Shown here: positions 24,899 through 45,607 of the stretch, piece by piece
Numbering within the stretch: position 1 is the first letter of the stretch
Layout: each line of letters opens with the position of its first letter
From: Mycolicibacterium lutetiense
Lineage (GTDB): Bacteria > Actinomycetota > Actinomycetes > Mycobacteriales > Mycobacteriaceae
Direction: 5' to 3'
Length of the DNA: 64,000 bases
Assembly (NCBI RefSeq): GCF_017876775.1
Contig: NZ_JAGIOP010000001.1
Coordinates: 1,612,001-1,676,000 of the forward strand
The notes under the pieces: generated by a model
Seen by the model: only the letters and a program-made list of their open reading frames with translations
The model's database searches: none
Told to the model about the DNA's origin: nothing
Translations under genes and position numbers: made by a program

Positions 24899-24938
24899 AT
24901 CTGCCGCTCCCCGTACCGAACGAGAATAGGACCATCCC

Positions 24939-25328
24939 ATGGCACGCGTGAAGCGCGCACTCAACGCCCAGAAGAAGCGGCGCACCGTACTCAAGGCCTC
25001 GAAGGGCTACCGGGGCCAGCGGTCCCGCCTGTACCGCAAGGCCAAGGAACAGCAGCTGCACTCGCTGACCTACGCCTACCGGGACCGGAAGGCCCGCAAG
25101 GGTGACTTCCGCAAGCTGTGGATCACCCGCATCAACGCGGCTGCCCGCGCCAATGGCGTCACCTACAACCGACTCATCCAGGGCCTCAGGCTCGCCGGGG
25201 TCGAGGTGGACCGCAAGAACCTGGCCGAGATCGCCGTGAGCGACGCCGCCGCGTTCACCGCGCTGGTCGAGCTCGCCAAGGCTGCTCTGCCGGAGGACGT
25301 CAACGCTCCTTCCGGAGAGGCCGCCTGA
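24939..25328 (+). CDS. rplT: 50S ribosomal protein L20
   Basis: The 129-aa protein has the L20 signature [37 protein letters not shown] and the C-terminal globular part ([20 protein letters not shown]). L20 is needed early in 50S assembly and represses its own operon in several bacteria. It ends at TGA 25326-25328, inside the start region of the tsnR-like gene. Confidence 0.98.
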   Translation: MARVKRALNAQKKRRTVLKASKGYRGQRSRLYRKAKEQQLHSLTYAYRDRKARKGDFRKLWITRINAAARANGVTYNRLIQGLRLAGVEVDRKNLAEIAVSDAAAFTALVELAKAALPEDVNAPSGEAA

Positions 25329-26095
25329 CGCTCACCGAGCGTTCTGCCCGAGTGGCTGCTGCAGTCAAGCTGCAGCGCCACGTCGGGCGCCGCCGCGCCG
25401 CACGCTTCCTTGCCGAGGGACCCAACCTCGTCGAGGCCGCGTTGCGGCGCGGACTTGTTTCCGAGGTATTCGCGACCGAGGCCGCCATAGACCGCTTCGG
25501 CGCGTTGCTGGCCGACGCGCCGGTGCAGTTCGTCACCGAGCGTGCGGCAAAGGCCTTGTCGGACACCGTGACCCCGGTCGGCCTGGTGGCAGTGTGCCGG
25601 CTACCCGAAGTCTCCCTAGACGAGGTGCTGGCATCCGAGCCCCGGTTGATCGCGGTACCGGTGCAGATCTCGGAACCGGGCAACGCCGGTACGTTGATCC
25701 GGGCCGCCGACGCGATGGGCGCCGACGCGGTGGTGCTGGCCGGCAACAGCGTCGACCCCTACAACAGCAAGTGCCTGCGGTCATCGGCCGGCAGCATCTT
25801 CTCGCTGCCGGTGATCAGTGAACCCGACGAGACGGCGACAATCGCCCGGCTGCAGGCCGCCGGGTTGCAGGTGCTGGCCACCACGGTCGACGGCGAGGTC
25901 AGCCTCGACGAGGTGAACCTGGCCGGGCCCACTGCCTGGCTGTTCGGACCCGAAGCCCACGGTCTGCCTACTGAATTGGCTGCGGCGGCCGATCGCCGGG
26001 TGCATATTCCGATGCCCGGACACTCCGAAAGCCTCAACATCGCGTCGGCGGCGTCGATCTGCCTGTATCAGAGCGCCCGCGCCCACCGCAGCTAG
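25328..26095 (+). CDS. tsnR: SPOUT/SpoU-family rRNA methyltransferase (TsnR-like, Rv1644-type)
   Basis: The protein of about 255 aa carries the SpoU 2'-O-methyltransferase motifs: NAGTLIRAADAMGADAVVLAG, GPEAHGLP and MPGHSESLNIASAASI (trefoil-knot SAM site). An N-terminal substrate-binding domain begins AAVKLQRHVGRRRAARFLAE. No ATG, GTG or TTG exists at the expected start. A strong ribosome-binding site GGAGAGG (25314-25320) points at CTG 25325 or ACG 25328, overlapping the rplT stop; relatives are expected to have ATG here. GTG 25352 is the first standard start but lacks a ribosome-binding site. Coordinates use the ACG position. The exact rRNA target is not known. Confidence 0.88.
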   Translation, partial: TLTERSARVAAAVKLQRHVGRRRAARFLAEGPNLVEAALRRGLVSEVFATEAAIDRFGALLADAPVQFVTERAAKALSDTVTPVGLVAVCRLPEVSLDEVLASEPRLIAVPVQISEPGNAGTLIRAADAMGADAVVLAGNSVDPYNSKCLRSSAGSIFSLPVISEPDETATIARLQAAGLQVLATTVDGEVSLDEVNLAGPTAWLFGPEAHGLPTELAAAADRRVHIPMPGHSESLNIASAASICLYQSARAHRS

Positions 26096-26189
26096 GCCGA
26101 ATGGCCAGTTATCCCACGCTTTTTCGCGGTTCGTGTATCGCAAGTGGCCACTCGGCCGATGTGGAACGATGCCGATGGGAGGCCGAGCC

Positions 26190-26660
26190 ATGTGTCAATA
26201 CTGCGGATGCCGGGACATGCCGTTGCTGCGCGACTACATCGCCGAGCATGAGCGGTCGGTGGACCATGGCCGCGAAGCCGTGCGAGCCCTGGACCGCGGC
26301 GACCTGGACGTGGCCCGACAGCGCCTCGGGGCGATGTACGAGGAGTTGCGTTCCCACTGGCGTGGCGAGGAGAACGGGCTGTTCGCCGTGATGCACAGCG
26401 ACGAGCTCTACGCCGAGCACATCGACCCGTTGGTCGCCGAACACCGGGAGCTGGCCGCGTTCCTCGAGGCCGTCGACCTGTCCGATCCCGCCCACCAGAA
26501 GCGAGTTCGCGCGGAGATCGAGGATCTCTATCTGCACATCGCCAAGGAAGAGGATGGGCTGTTCCCGGCTGCGCTCACCGCGCTCGACGGTGTGGACTGG
26601 GATGCCGCGATGGCCGGGTGGCGCGAGGCGCACCCGGGTCGCGAGATGATCCAGGGATAG
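26190..26660 (+). CDS. Hemerythrin HHE-domain protein (156 aa)
   Basis: The helical protein has the His/Glu pattern of HHE cation-binding domains: EHERSVDHG (about 19-27), SHWRGEENGLF (His/Glu pair), DELYAEHIDPLVAEHRE and LYLHIAKEEDGLFP. Such domains hold a di-iron centre that binds O2 or NO. An unusual N-terminal CQYCGC (residues 2-7) precedes it and could bind metal or act as a redox site. ATG 26190 follows GGGAGG. The gene is monocistronic between tsnR and the convergent acyl-CoA dehydrogenase gene (2 bp apart). Confidence 0.85.
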   Translation: MCQYCGCRDMPLLRDYIAEHERSVDHGREAVRALDRGDLDVARQRLGAMYEELRSHWRGEENGLFAVMHSDELYAEHIDPLVAEHRELAAFLEAVDLSDPAHQKRVRAEIEDLYLHIAKEEDGLFPAALTALDGVDWDAAMAGWREAHPGREMIQG

Positions 26661-26662
26661 CG

Positions 26663-27892
26663 CTAGCTGAGCAATCCCCGTGCCACGTGGGTGATCTGAA
26701 CCTCGTTGCTGCCGGCGTAGATCATCAGCGACTTGGCATCGCGGGCCAGCTGCTCCACCCGGTACTCGGTCATGTAGCCGTTGCCGCCGAACAGCTGCAC
26801 CGCCTCCATCGCCACATCGGTGGCGGCCTCCGAGCAGTACCACTTGATCGCCGAGGCCTCGGCCAGCGAGACCGGCACGCCCTTCTCGGCGCACTCGATC
26901 ACCCGGAACAGCATGTTGCGCACGTTGATCCGGGCGACCTCCATCTTGGCCAGCTTGAGCTGGATCAGCTGGAACTGGCTGATCTCCTGGCCCCACAGGG
27001 TGCGGGTCTTGGCGTAGTCCGTGCTGAGCCGCAGGCACTCCTCGATGACACCGAGCGCCATCGAGGCGACGCCGATGCGCTCGGCGGCGAAGTTGGACTT
27101 GGCGCTGGCCCGTCCGTCCCCGGTCTCGTTGTCCTCGGTTTCGCCCAGCAGCCGGTCCCGGCCCAGGCGGACGTTGTTGAAGAACAGCTCGCCCGTGCGC
27201 GAGGAGTGGATGCCCATCTTGCGGAGCGGCTTGGACTGCACGAAGCCCTCCATGCCGCGGTCCAGCACGAACGTCAGCACCTTGCGGTCGCGCTTGTCGG
27301 CGCCGTCACCCTCGTCCAGCTTGGCGTAGACCACGACGACGTCGGCGTCGGGGCCGTTGGTGATGAAGGTCTTCTGTCCGTTGAGGATGTAGTCATCCCC
27401 ATCGCGGGTCACGTACGTCTTCATGCCGCCGAAGGCATCCGAACCGGCGTCGGGTTCGGTGATCGCCCACGCCCCGATCTTCTCGTAGGTCACCAGACCG
27501 GGCAGCCACCGCTCCTGCTGTGCCAGGGTGCCGCGGCTCTGGATGGTCGAAACCGTCAGGCCCGAGCTGACGCCCAGGCCGGTGACCAGGCCCATCGATA
27601 CCCGGCACAGCTCGCTGATCAGCACGAAGCCCATGCCCGGCGATGCGCTGCCGCCAAACATGCCGCCACGGCCGCCCGGCTTGGGCTCGCCGGCCCGCAA
27701 CGCGGTCAGCCGCTTCTCCAGCGACTCCTTGGCCATCTCGTCGATGCCGAACGCGGCGAACAGCTTTCGAATGATGGGGTAGGGCTCCATATCGCCGCTT
27801 TCCAGCTCATCGAGATGAGGCCGGATTTCCTTGTCCACGAACGCGCGGACGGCATCACGAACGGCAATGTCAGTGTCAGACCAATCAAGCAT
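26663..27892 (-). CDS. Acyl-CoA dehydrogenase family protein (409 aa)
   Basis: FAD-dependent dehydrogenase of acyl-CoA thioesters. The family signatures are WAITEPDAGSD (FAD/substrate), LNGQKTFITNG, and the C-terminal GGNGYMTEYRVEQLARDAK helix. In medium-chain enzymes the catalytic Glu sits in IYEGT; here the site reads IYAGSNE (Ala393). The alternative base position used by isovaleryl- and long-chain enzymes is occupied by Glu271 (AAERIG), so the enzyme is probably active with that geometry. A glycine-rich insert (GGRGGMFGGSASPG, about 73-86) is unusual. Substrate cannot be told. It starts at ATG 27892. Confidence 0.9.
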   Translation of the reverse strand: MLDWSDTDIAVRDAVRAFVDKEIRPHLDELESGDMEPYPIIRKLFAAFGIDEMAKESLEKRLTALRAGEPKPGGRGGMFGGSASPGMGFVLISELCRVSMGLVTGLGVSSGLTVSTIQSRGTLAQQERWLPGLVTYEKIGAWAITEPDAGSDAFGGMKTYVTRDGDDYILNGQKTFITNGPDADVVVVYAKLDEGDGADKRDRKVLTFVLDRGMEGFVQSKPLRKMGIHSSRTGELFFNNVRLGRDRLLGETEDNETGDGRASAKSNFAAERIGVASMALGVIEECLRLSTDYAKTRTLWGQEISQFQLIQLKLAKMEVARINVRNMLFRVIECAEKGVPVSLAEASAIKWYCSEAATDVAMEAVQLFGGNGYMTEYRVEQLARDAKSLMIYAGSNEVQITHVARGLLS

Positions 27893-27918
27893 CCCGACAG
27901 CCTAGACAGGCGCCAGAG

Positions 27919-28941
27919 TCAGGCCGCACTGCGCCGGGCGGGTCGCCGCAGCGCCGGCAGGGAGAAGGTGGTGTGTACCAGCGCGCCGGCCCGGTCCAGC
28001 AGGGTTTTCTGGCGCGGCAGGTAGTGCATCGGCAGTCCTCTGCGGTCGCGCGGCGGGGCCATGAAGCCCGGTGCTTCCACCAGTGGGCCGTCGGCCGCCG
28101 ACTTCCCGGCCGCGCGGCGGTAGGCCGACAGAGCGCGCGGGTGCAGCCTGATCTCGTCGGGGACCGCGACGAATGCCAGTTCGACTATCTTGCCGAAGAC
28201 CCGCAGCAGGACCTCGTCGCCGGGTGTCCAGCGCATGCCGGCCTTCTCCCGCACCGCCGGGTCGAACAGGCCGGCTGCGATCCAGCGTTGTGCCCCGACA
28301 AGGGGTTTGAACAGTTGGTCCCACACGGGCGTCGGCATCAACACGAACCACGGTTTGGGGATCCGGATGGTGAAGATGTCGAGGGTGGCGCGGTTGATCT
28401 CGAGCTCGTCGCGGCACTTGGCGTCCCAGTACTCCTGAAATTCCTCCCAGGTCTTGGGGACCGGTCGCATGCTCATGCCGTACATGCGATACCACTGCAC
28501 GTGCTCGTCGAACAGTTGGCACTTCTCGGCTTCGGTGAGTCCGCCGCAGAAGTACTCCGCGGTCTTGATGATGAGCATGAAGAACGTGGCGTGCGCCCAG
28601 TAGAACGTCTCCGGGTTCAGCGCGTGATAGCGCCGGCCCTCGCCGTCGACGCCCTTGATGGTGTGGTGAAAACCCTTGATTTGGGCGCCGGTGTCGGCCG
28701 CCCGGTCGCCGTCGTAGACCACGCCCATGATCGGGTACACCGATCGGGCCACGCGCTGCAGGGGTTCGCGGAGCAGGATCGAGTGTTCCTCGACACCGGC
28801 ACCGAGTTCGGGATACATGTTCTGGATCGCGCCGATCCAGACGCCCAGCATCCCGGTGCGTAAGTCGCCGAAGTATTTCCAGGTCAGCGAGTCCGGGCCG
28901 AGTGGATCATGCTCGCTGCCGGTCGTGGTCCGTGTGGTCAT
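27919..28941 (-). CDS. DUF2236 / MpaB-Lcp-like oxygenase domain protein (Rv1645c-type)
   Basis: The 340-aa protein belongs to the DUF2236 family (latex-clearing and MpaB-type heme b oxygenases). Typical segments are GVWIGAIQNMYPELGAGVEE, YPIMGVVYDG, AHATFFMLIIKTAEYFC and YRMYGMSMRPVPKTWEEF; conserved His residues in FHHTIKG and WAHATF are candidate heme ligands. Position between tsnR and the adenylyl cyclase matches Rv1645c. It has a GAGGAC ribosome-binding site before ATG 28941. It is separated from the acyl-CoA dehydrogenase by 26 bp on the same strand, so the two are likely co-transcribed. Confidence 0.87.
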   Translation of the reverse strand: MTTRTTTGSEHDPLGPDSLTWKYFGDLRTGMLGVWIGAIQNMYPELGAGVEEHSILLREPLQRVARSVYPIMGVVYDGDRAADTGAQIKGFHHTIKGVDGEGRRYHALNPETFYWAHATFFMLIIKTAEYFCGGLTEAEKCQLFDEHVQWYRMYGMSMRPVPKTWEEFQEYWDAKCRDELEINRATLDIFTIRIPKPWFVLMPTPVWDQLFKPLVGAQRWIAAGLFDPAVREKAGMRWTPGDEVLLRVFGKIVELAFVAVPDEIRLHPRALSAYRRAAGKSAADGPLVEAPGFMAPPRDRRGLPMHYLPRQKTLLDRAGALVHTTFSLPALRRPARRSAA

Positions 28942-28989
28942 TGCGTCCTCGTCGATTCGTCATGACGTACATCACAGCTGGGCCCGACG

Positions 28990-29013
28990 ATAGTAGTGAC
29001 AACGGATGTTGTC
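28990..29013 (-). promoter_or_regulatory. Candidate operator/promoter upstream of the DUF2236 gene
   Basis: GACAAC (28998-29003) is repeated inverted as GTTGTC (29008-29013) with a 4-bp spacer; an outer GTA/TAC pair extends it imperfectly. Directly next to it, on the minus strand, TACTAT (28995-28990) fits a -10 box for the DUF2236 gene. A repressor bound here would block that promoter. Confidence 0.4.
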
Positions 29014-29169
29014 TACGACGCCGCGCCGCGGGCGGGTGCACTGTTATTCGGCGGCTATCGCGGCTCCACAGCGCTGTGACCAGGTCGGTTTGCCGGGGCC
29101 GGGGGAGCGCGGGCCCACCCGATCGTGGCGCGATTGCCGCCCGGTCGGCGGGCCACTTACCCTTGCGCT

Positions 29170-30057
29170 GTGGATGGCGAGCCGTTCGATGACCCGTCCG
29201 GCGAGGTCGGGGATTTCGAGCAGGCGCCACGGCAGCGCCCCGCGAAGGCGCCCGGCTTGCCGGGTCCCTTGGGGTGGCTGCAGCGCACCAATCGCAGTCC
29301 GGCCGTCGTCGATCTGGTCCGGCGGGTGCGCCGGTCGCTGCCCGGGGATCCCGATTTCGGTGACCGCCTCTCGGCGTCGGGTGAAGGCGGACCGCGGGCA
29401 GCCGCCCGGGTGGCCGACCGGCTGCTGGACCGTGACGCCGCCTCGCGCGAGGTGAGCCTGGGTGCGTTGCAGGTCTGGCAGGCGCTGACCGAACGTGTGT
29501 CGGGAACGCCGGCCAATCCCGAGGTGACCCTGGTGTTCACCGACCTGGTCGGATTTTCGTCGTGGTCGCTCCGCTCCGGCGACGACGCCACATTGCGGTT
29601 GCTGCGACGGGTGGCTCAGGTGATCGAGCCCCCGGTCCTCGAAGCCGGCGGTCACATCGTCAAACGGATGGGCGACGGCATGATGGCGGTGTTCTCCGAT
29701 CCGGAAACCGCCCTGCGCGCGATGCTCGTGGCGCTCGAAGGTGTCAAGAACATCGACCTGGACGGCTACGCGCCACGGATGCGGGTGGGTATCCACACCG
29801 GACGTCCGCAGCGCATCGGGTCGGACTGGCTCGGCGTCGACGTCAACATCGCCGCCCGGGTGATGGAGCGGGCCGGCAGCGGCGGCCTGGTCGTCTCCCA
29901 CACGACGTTGGAGGGCATCTCCGAAGACGAGTTGGCCGAACTTGCGGTGACCGTCAAACGTCAACGGCGCCAGATGTTCTCAACCAAGCCCGAGGGTGTG
30001 CCCGATGATCTGGTGATGTACCGGGTGAGAACCTCCGGGCAGTTGCCGGCGGGCTGA
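29170..30057 (+). CDS. Class III adenylyl cyclase (Rv1647-type)
   Basis: The 295-aa protein has a C-terminal cyclase homology domain. Metal-binding Asp125 (LVFTDLVGFS) and Asp169 (RMGDGMM), the adenine-selecting Lys165, and the later Asp and Asn/Arg of GVDVNIAARVMERA are all present, so it should make cAMP from ATP as a homodimer. There are no membrane helices; an N-terminal helical region (1-115) precedes the domain. GTG 29170 is chosen because TACCCT (29158-29163) sits exactly 7 nt upstream, the layout of a leaderless mycobacterial mRNA. An upstream GTG at 29125 is possible. M. tuberculosis Rv1647 at this position is a proven cyclase. Confidence 0.92.
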   Translation: MDGEPFDDPSGEVGDFEQAPRQRPAKAPGLPGPLGWLQRTNRSPAVVDLVRRVRRSLPGDPDFGDRLSASGEGGPRAAARVADRLLDRDAASREVSLGALQVWQALTERVSGTPANPEVTLVFTDLVGFSSWSLRSGDDATLRLLRRVAQVIEPPVLEAGGHIVKRMGDGMMAVFSDPETALRAMLVALEGVKNIDLDGYAPRMRVGIHTGRPQRIGSDWLGVDVNIAARVMERAGSGGLVVSHTTLEGISEDELAELAVTVKRQRRQMFSTKPEGVPDDLVMYRVRTSGQLPAG

Positions 30058-30067
30058 AGGCCAGGCG

Positions 30068-31648
30068 TCAGACGAATGCGGACGCCGACGATTCCACCCA
30101 GTCCGATCGCCAGGACTCCGGCGGATCTTCGAGTAGTTCGCCGGGCATGAGCCACTCGTAGATTTCGGCGTAGGTGCGGCTGCCCAGACCGTCGATCCGG
30201 CGGTTGAGCATGGCCGGTGACAGGTCGCCGAAGCCGGACAGCCCCATCGAGGCGACGATCTGCGCTGCGCTGGCGACGGTTTCGCGCTGGAAGTTGAACA
30301 CCCGTGCGGACTTGTCGTTGACGTCGAGGGCGCGGGCACGGGCGCGGTCCTGGGTGGCGACCCCGGTCGGGCAGTGGTTGGTGTGGCATGTGAGTGCCTG
30401 GATGCAGCCCACGGCGAACATCATGGCCCTGGCGGACATGGTGAAGTCCGCGCCCTGGCAGACGCGGCTGACGATGTCCACACCGCTGGCCACCTTGCCG
30501 GACGCGCCGACCTTGATGCGCTCCCGCAGTCCGGTGCCGACGAGGCAGTTGTGCACCATCATCAGGCCCTCGGTGAGTGGCATGCCGACATGGTCCTCGA
30601 ACTCGAGCGGTGCCGCGCCGGTGCCGCCTTCAGAGCCGTCGACGATGACGAAGTCGGGCGCTGTGCCGGTCTGCAGGATGGCCTTGCAGATGGACAGAAA
30701 TTCACTGCGGGCCCCGGCGCACAGCTTGAAACCGACCGGTTTGCCGCCGGACAGGCGGCGCAGCGTGTCGATGAATCCGACGAATTCGGTGGGCGTGCCG
30801 AACGCGTTGTGGGCCGGCGGCGAGATCACGGTGCGTCCGACGGGTACGCCCCGGGTGGCGGCGATCTCCGGGCTCACCTTGGCGCCGGGCAACACGCCGC
30901 CCAGGCCGGGTTTTGCGCCCTGGGACAGTTTGATCGAGATCACCTTGACCTCGGGCAGCGTCGCCTTGGCGGCGAACGCCTCGGGGTCGAACCGCCCGTC
31001 GGCATCACGGCAGCCGAAGTATCCCGATCCGATCTCCCAGACGAGGTCGCCACCGTGGAGGTGGTACGGGCTGATTCCGCCCTCACCGGTGTCGTGGGCG
31101 AATCCGCCTCGGGCCGCGCCCCGGTTGAGCGCCTGGATCGCGTTGGCCGACAGCGCGCCGAAACTCATCGCCGAGACGTTGAGCAGCGCGATGTCGTAGG
31201 GCTGGGCGCACTCGGGGCCACCGAGCCGCACCCGCGGGGCCAGGTCGTCGGCCAATCGGGCGCGTAGGGAGTGTCGCAGGAACTCGTATCCGGGGGCAGT
31301 GACGTCGCGCTCGGTACCGAACGGTTCGTCGCCCTTGGTGCCTTTGGCCCGTTCGTAGACCAGATCCCGGGTCTCGCGGTCGAACGGTGTGCCTTCGGTG
31401 TTGGACTCGATGAAGTACTGGCGGATCTCGGGCCGGATGTGCTCCATCAGGAAACGCATGTGGCCGAGGATCGGGTAGGACCGGAGGATGCTGTGCCGGG
31501 TCTGCAGCAGGTCCCAGGTGCCCAGTGCCGCCAGCGCGGCGAGGGCTACGGCGGCGATTGCCCAGCCACTGCTGAGGAGCAACGCCGCGGCTATTGCGAG
31601 CGCCGCACAGGCCCAGATTCCCGTGACGATGAGGGGACGAATCAGCAC
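30068..31648 (-). CDS. Membrane-anchored FMN-binding glutamate-synthase-like protein (526 aa)
   Basis: Two N-terminal membrane helices (LIVTGIWACAALAIAAALLL; WAIAAVALAALAALG) precede a GltB central/FMN TIM-barrel domain with FGALSANAIQALNRGA, GGISPYHLHGG, KLSQGAKPGLGG, DGSEGGTGAAPLE and the 3Fe-4S-type Cys cluster region CHTNHCPTG. The glutaminase half and the GltD partner are absent, so it is not a complete glutamate synthase. It belongs to the stand-alone 'FMN-binding glutamate synthase family', whose substrate is unsettled. The start is set at GTG 31648, just before the first helix; the longer ORF to 31750 would overlap the divergent pheS promoter. Confidence 0.85.
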   Translation of the reverse strand: MLIRPLIVTGIWACAALAIAAALLLSSGWAIAAVALAALAALGTWDLLQTRHSILRSYPILGHMRFLMEHIRPEIRQYFIESNTEGTPFDRETRDLVYERAKGTKGDEPFGTERDVTAPGYEFLRHSLRARLADDLAPRVRLGGPECAQPYDIALLNVSAMSFGALSANAIQALNRGAARGGFAHDTGEGGISPYHLHGGDLVWEIGSGYFGCRDADGRFDPEAFAAKATLPEVKVISIKLSQGAKPGLGGVLPGAKVSPEIAATRGVPVGRTVISPPAHNAFGTPTEFVGFIDTLRRLSGGKPVGFKLCAGARSEFLSICKAILQTGTAPDFVIVDGSEGGTGAAPLEFEDHVGMPLTEGLMMVHNCLVGTGLRERIKVGASGKVASGVDIVSRVCQGADFTMSARAMMFAVGCIQALTCHTNHCPTGVATQDRARARALDVNDKSARVFNFQRETVASAAQIVASMGLSGFGDLSPAMLNRRIDGLGSRTYAEIYEWLMPGELLEDPPESWRSDWVESSASAFV

Positions 31649-31662
31649 GGCCTGAAGGCTAA

Positions 31663-37558
<5,896 letters not shown>

Positions 37559-37562
<4 letters not shown>

Positions 37563-38433
37563 GTCAAGCCATCGAGCGCGGCGTCAAGGCCCAGGTGCTC
37601 GCCTCGGCGCTGCCGTGGCTCAAGCAACTGCACGGCAAGATCGTCGTCGTCAAGTACGGCGGCAACGCCATGACCGACGACACCCTCAAGGCGGCCTTCG
37701 CCGCGGACATGGTGTTCCTGCGCAACTGCGGTATCCATCCGGTGGTGGTGCACGGGGGCGGGCCGCAGATCAGCGCGATGCTCAAGAAGCTCGGCATCCC
37801 AGGTGATTTCAAGGGCGGCTTCCGGGTGACCACCCCGGAGGTCCTCGATGTGGCGCGCATGGTGCTGTTCGGTCAGGTGGGCCGGGAACTGGTCAACCTG
37901 ATCAACGCCCACGGTCCCTACGCGGTGGGTCTCACCGGTGAGGATGCGCACCTGTTCACTGCGGTGCGGCGCAGCGTCACCGTGGACGGGGTGGCCACCG
38001 ACATCGGACTGGTCGGCGACGTCGAACACGTCAACGCCGAATCGCTGTTGGATCTCATTGCTGCGGGCCGGATTCCGGTGGTCTCCACGATCGGTCCGGA
38101 TATCGACGGCGTGGTCCACAACATCAACGCCGATACCGCGGCCGCGGCACTGGCCGAGGCCCTTGGCGCCGAGAAGCTGGTCATGCTCACCGATGTGGAG
38201 GGCCTCTACACCGATTGGCCGGATCGCTCCTCGCTGGTCAGCGAGATCGACACCGAGACCCTGACGCAGCTGTTGCCGTCACTCGAATCCGGCATGGTGC
38301 CCAAGATCGAGGCCTGCCTGCGGGCGGTGGCCGGCGGCGTGCCGAGTGCGCACGTGATCGACGGCCGCGTCGAACACTGTGTGCTCGTAGAGCTTTTCAC
38401 CGATGAAGGAACCGGAACCAAGGTGGTACCCGC

Positions 38434-38437
<4 letters not shown>
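37559..38437 (+). CDS. argB: Acetylglutamate kinase
   Basis: The 292-aa amino acid kinase has [12 protein letters not shown] (ATP-binding Lys), [16 protein letters not shown], and [20 protein letters not shown]. It phosphorylates N-acetylglutamate and is usually the arginine-feedback-inhibited step. ATG 37559 overlaps the argJ stop (ATGA). Confidence 0.97.
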
Positions 38438-40529
<2,092 letters not shown>

Positions 40530-40530
40530 C

Positions 40531-41007
40531 GTGAGTGCACCGACCCGCGTCGGGCGTCAGGCCCGCATCATCGCCCTCTTGTCGGCCAGGCAGGTGAGCA
40601 GTCAGACCGAACTGGCCGCCCTGCTGGGTCAGGAGGGCATCGAGGTCACCCAGGCCACGCTGTCGAGGGACCTGGAGGAACTGGGCGCGGTGAAACTCCG
40701 TGGCGCCGACGGCGGCGTCGGTGTGTATGTGGTGCCCGAGGACGGCAGCCCGGTGCGGGGGGTGTCCGGCGGCACCGAACGGTTGACCCGCTTGTTGGGG
40801 GAGTTGCTGGTATCGACCGACGCCAGCGCTAACCTTGCCGTGCTGCGCACCCCGCCCGGGGCGGCGCATTACCTGGCCAGCGCGATCGACCGCGCCGCCC
40901 TGCCGTATGTGGTCGGCACCATCGCCGGTGACGACACCATCCTGATGGTGGCGCGCGCACCGATGACCGGGGCCGAACTTGCCGACACCATCGAAAACTT
41001 GAAATAG
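40531..41007 (+). CDS. argR: Arginine repressor
   Basis: The 158-aa regulator has an N-terminal winged helix ([20 protein letters not shown] ... [18 protein letters not shown]) and a C-terminal arginine-binding hexamerisation domain ([16 protein letters not shown]). It starts with GTG 40531, one base after the argF stop. It probably represses the whole cluster through the ARG boxes at 35280-35303, a feedback loop inside the operon. Confidence 0.97.
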   Translation: MSAPTRVGRQARIIALLSARQVSSQTELAALLGQEGIEVTQATLSRDLEELGAVKLRGADGGVGVYVVPEDGSPVRGVSGGTERLTRLLGELLVSTDASANLAVLRTPPGAAHYLASAIDRAALPYVVGTIAGDDTILMVARAPMTGAELADTIENLK

Positions 41008-41030
41008 AGCCCGAAACAAGGAGATTGCTC

Positions 41031-45453
<4,423 letters not shown>

Positions 45454-45607
45454 CGCCGCCGACCCTATCGTCACGCGCCGGTGAAACCGGCATCGCATGG
45501 CGCCGCTGCGCACATGGGCGTGATCAAGTCGGTGATCGGTTGCTGCTGTGCCATGATGACGACGTCAATCGGGGTCGGGGCGAGTCTTGACGTAGGGGAG
45601 CAGTCTG

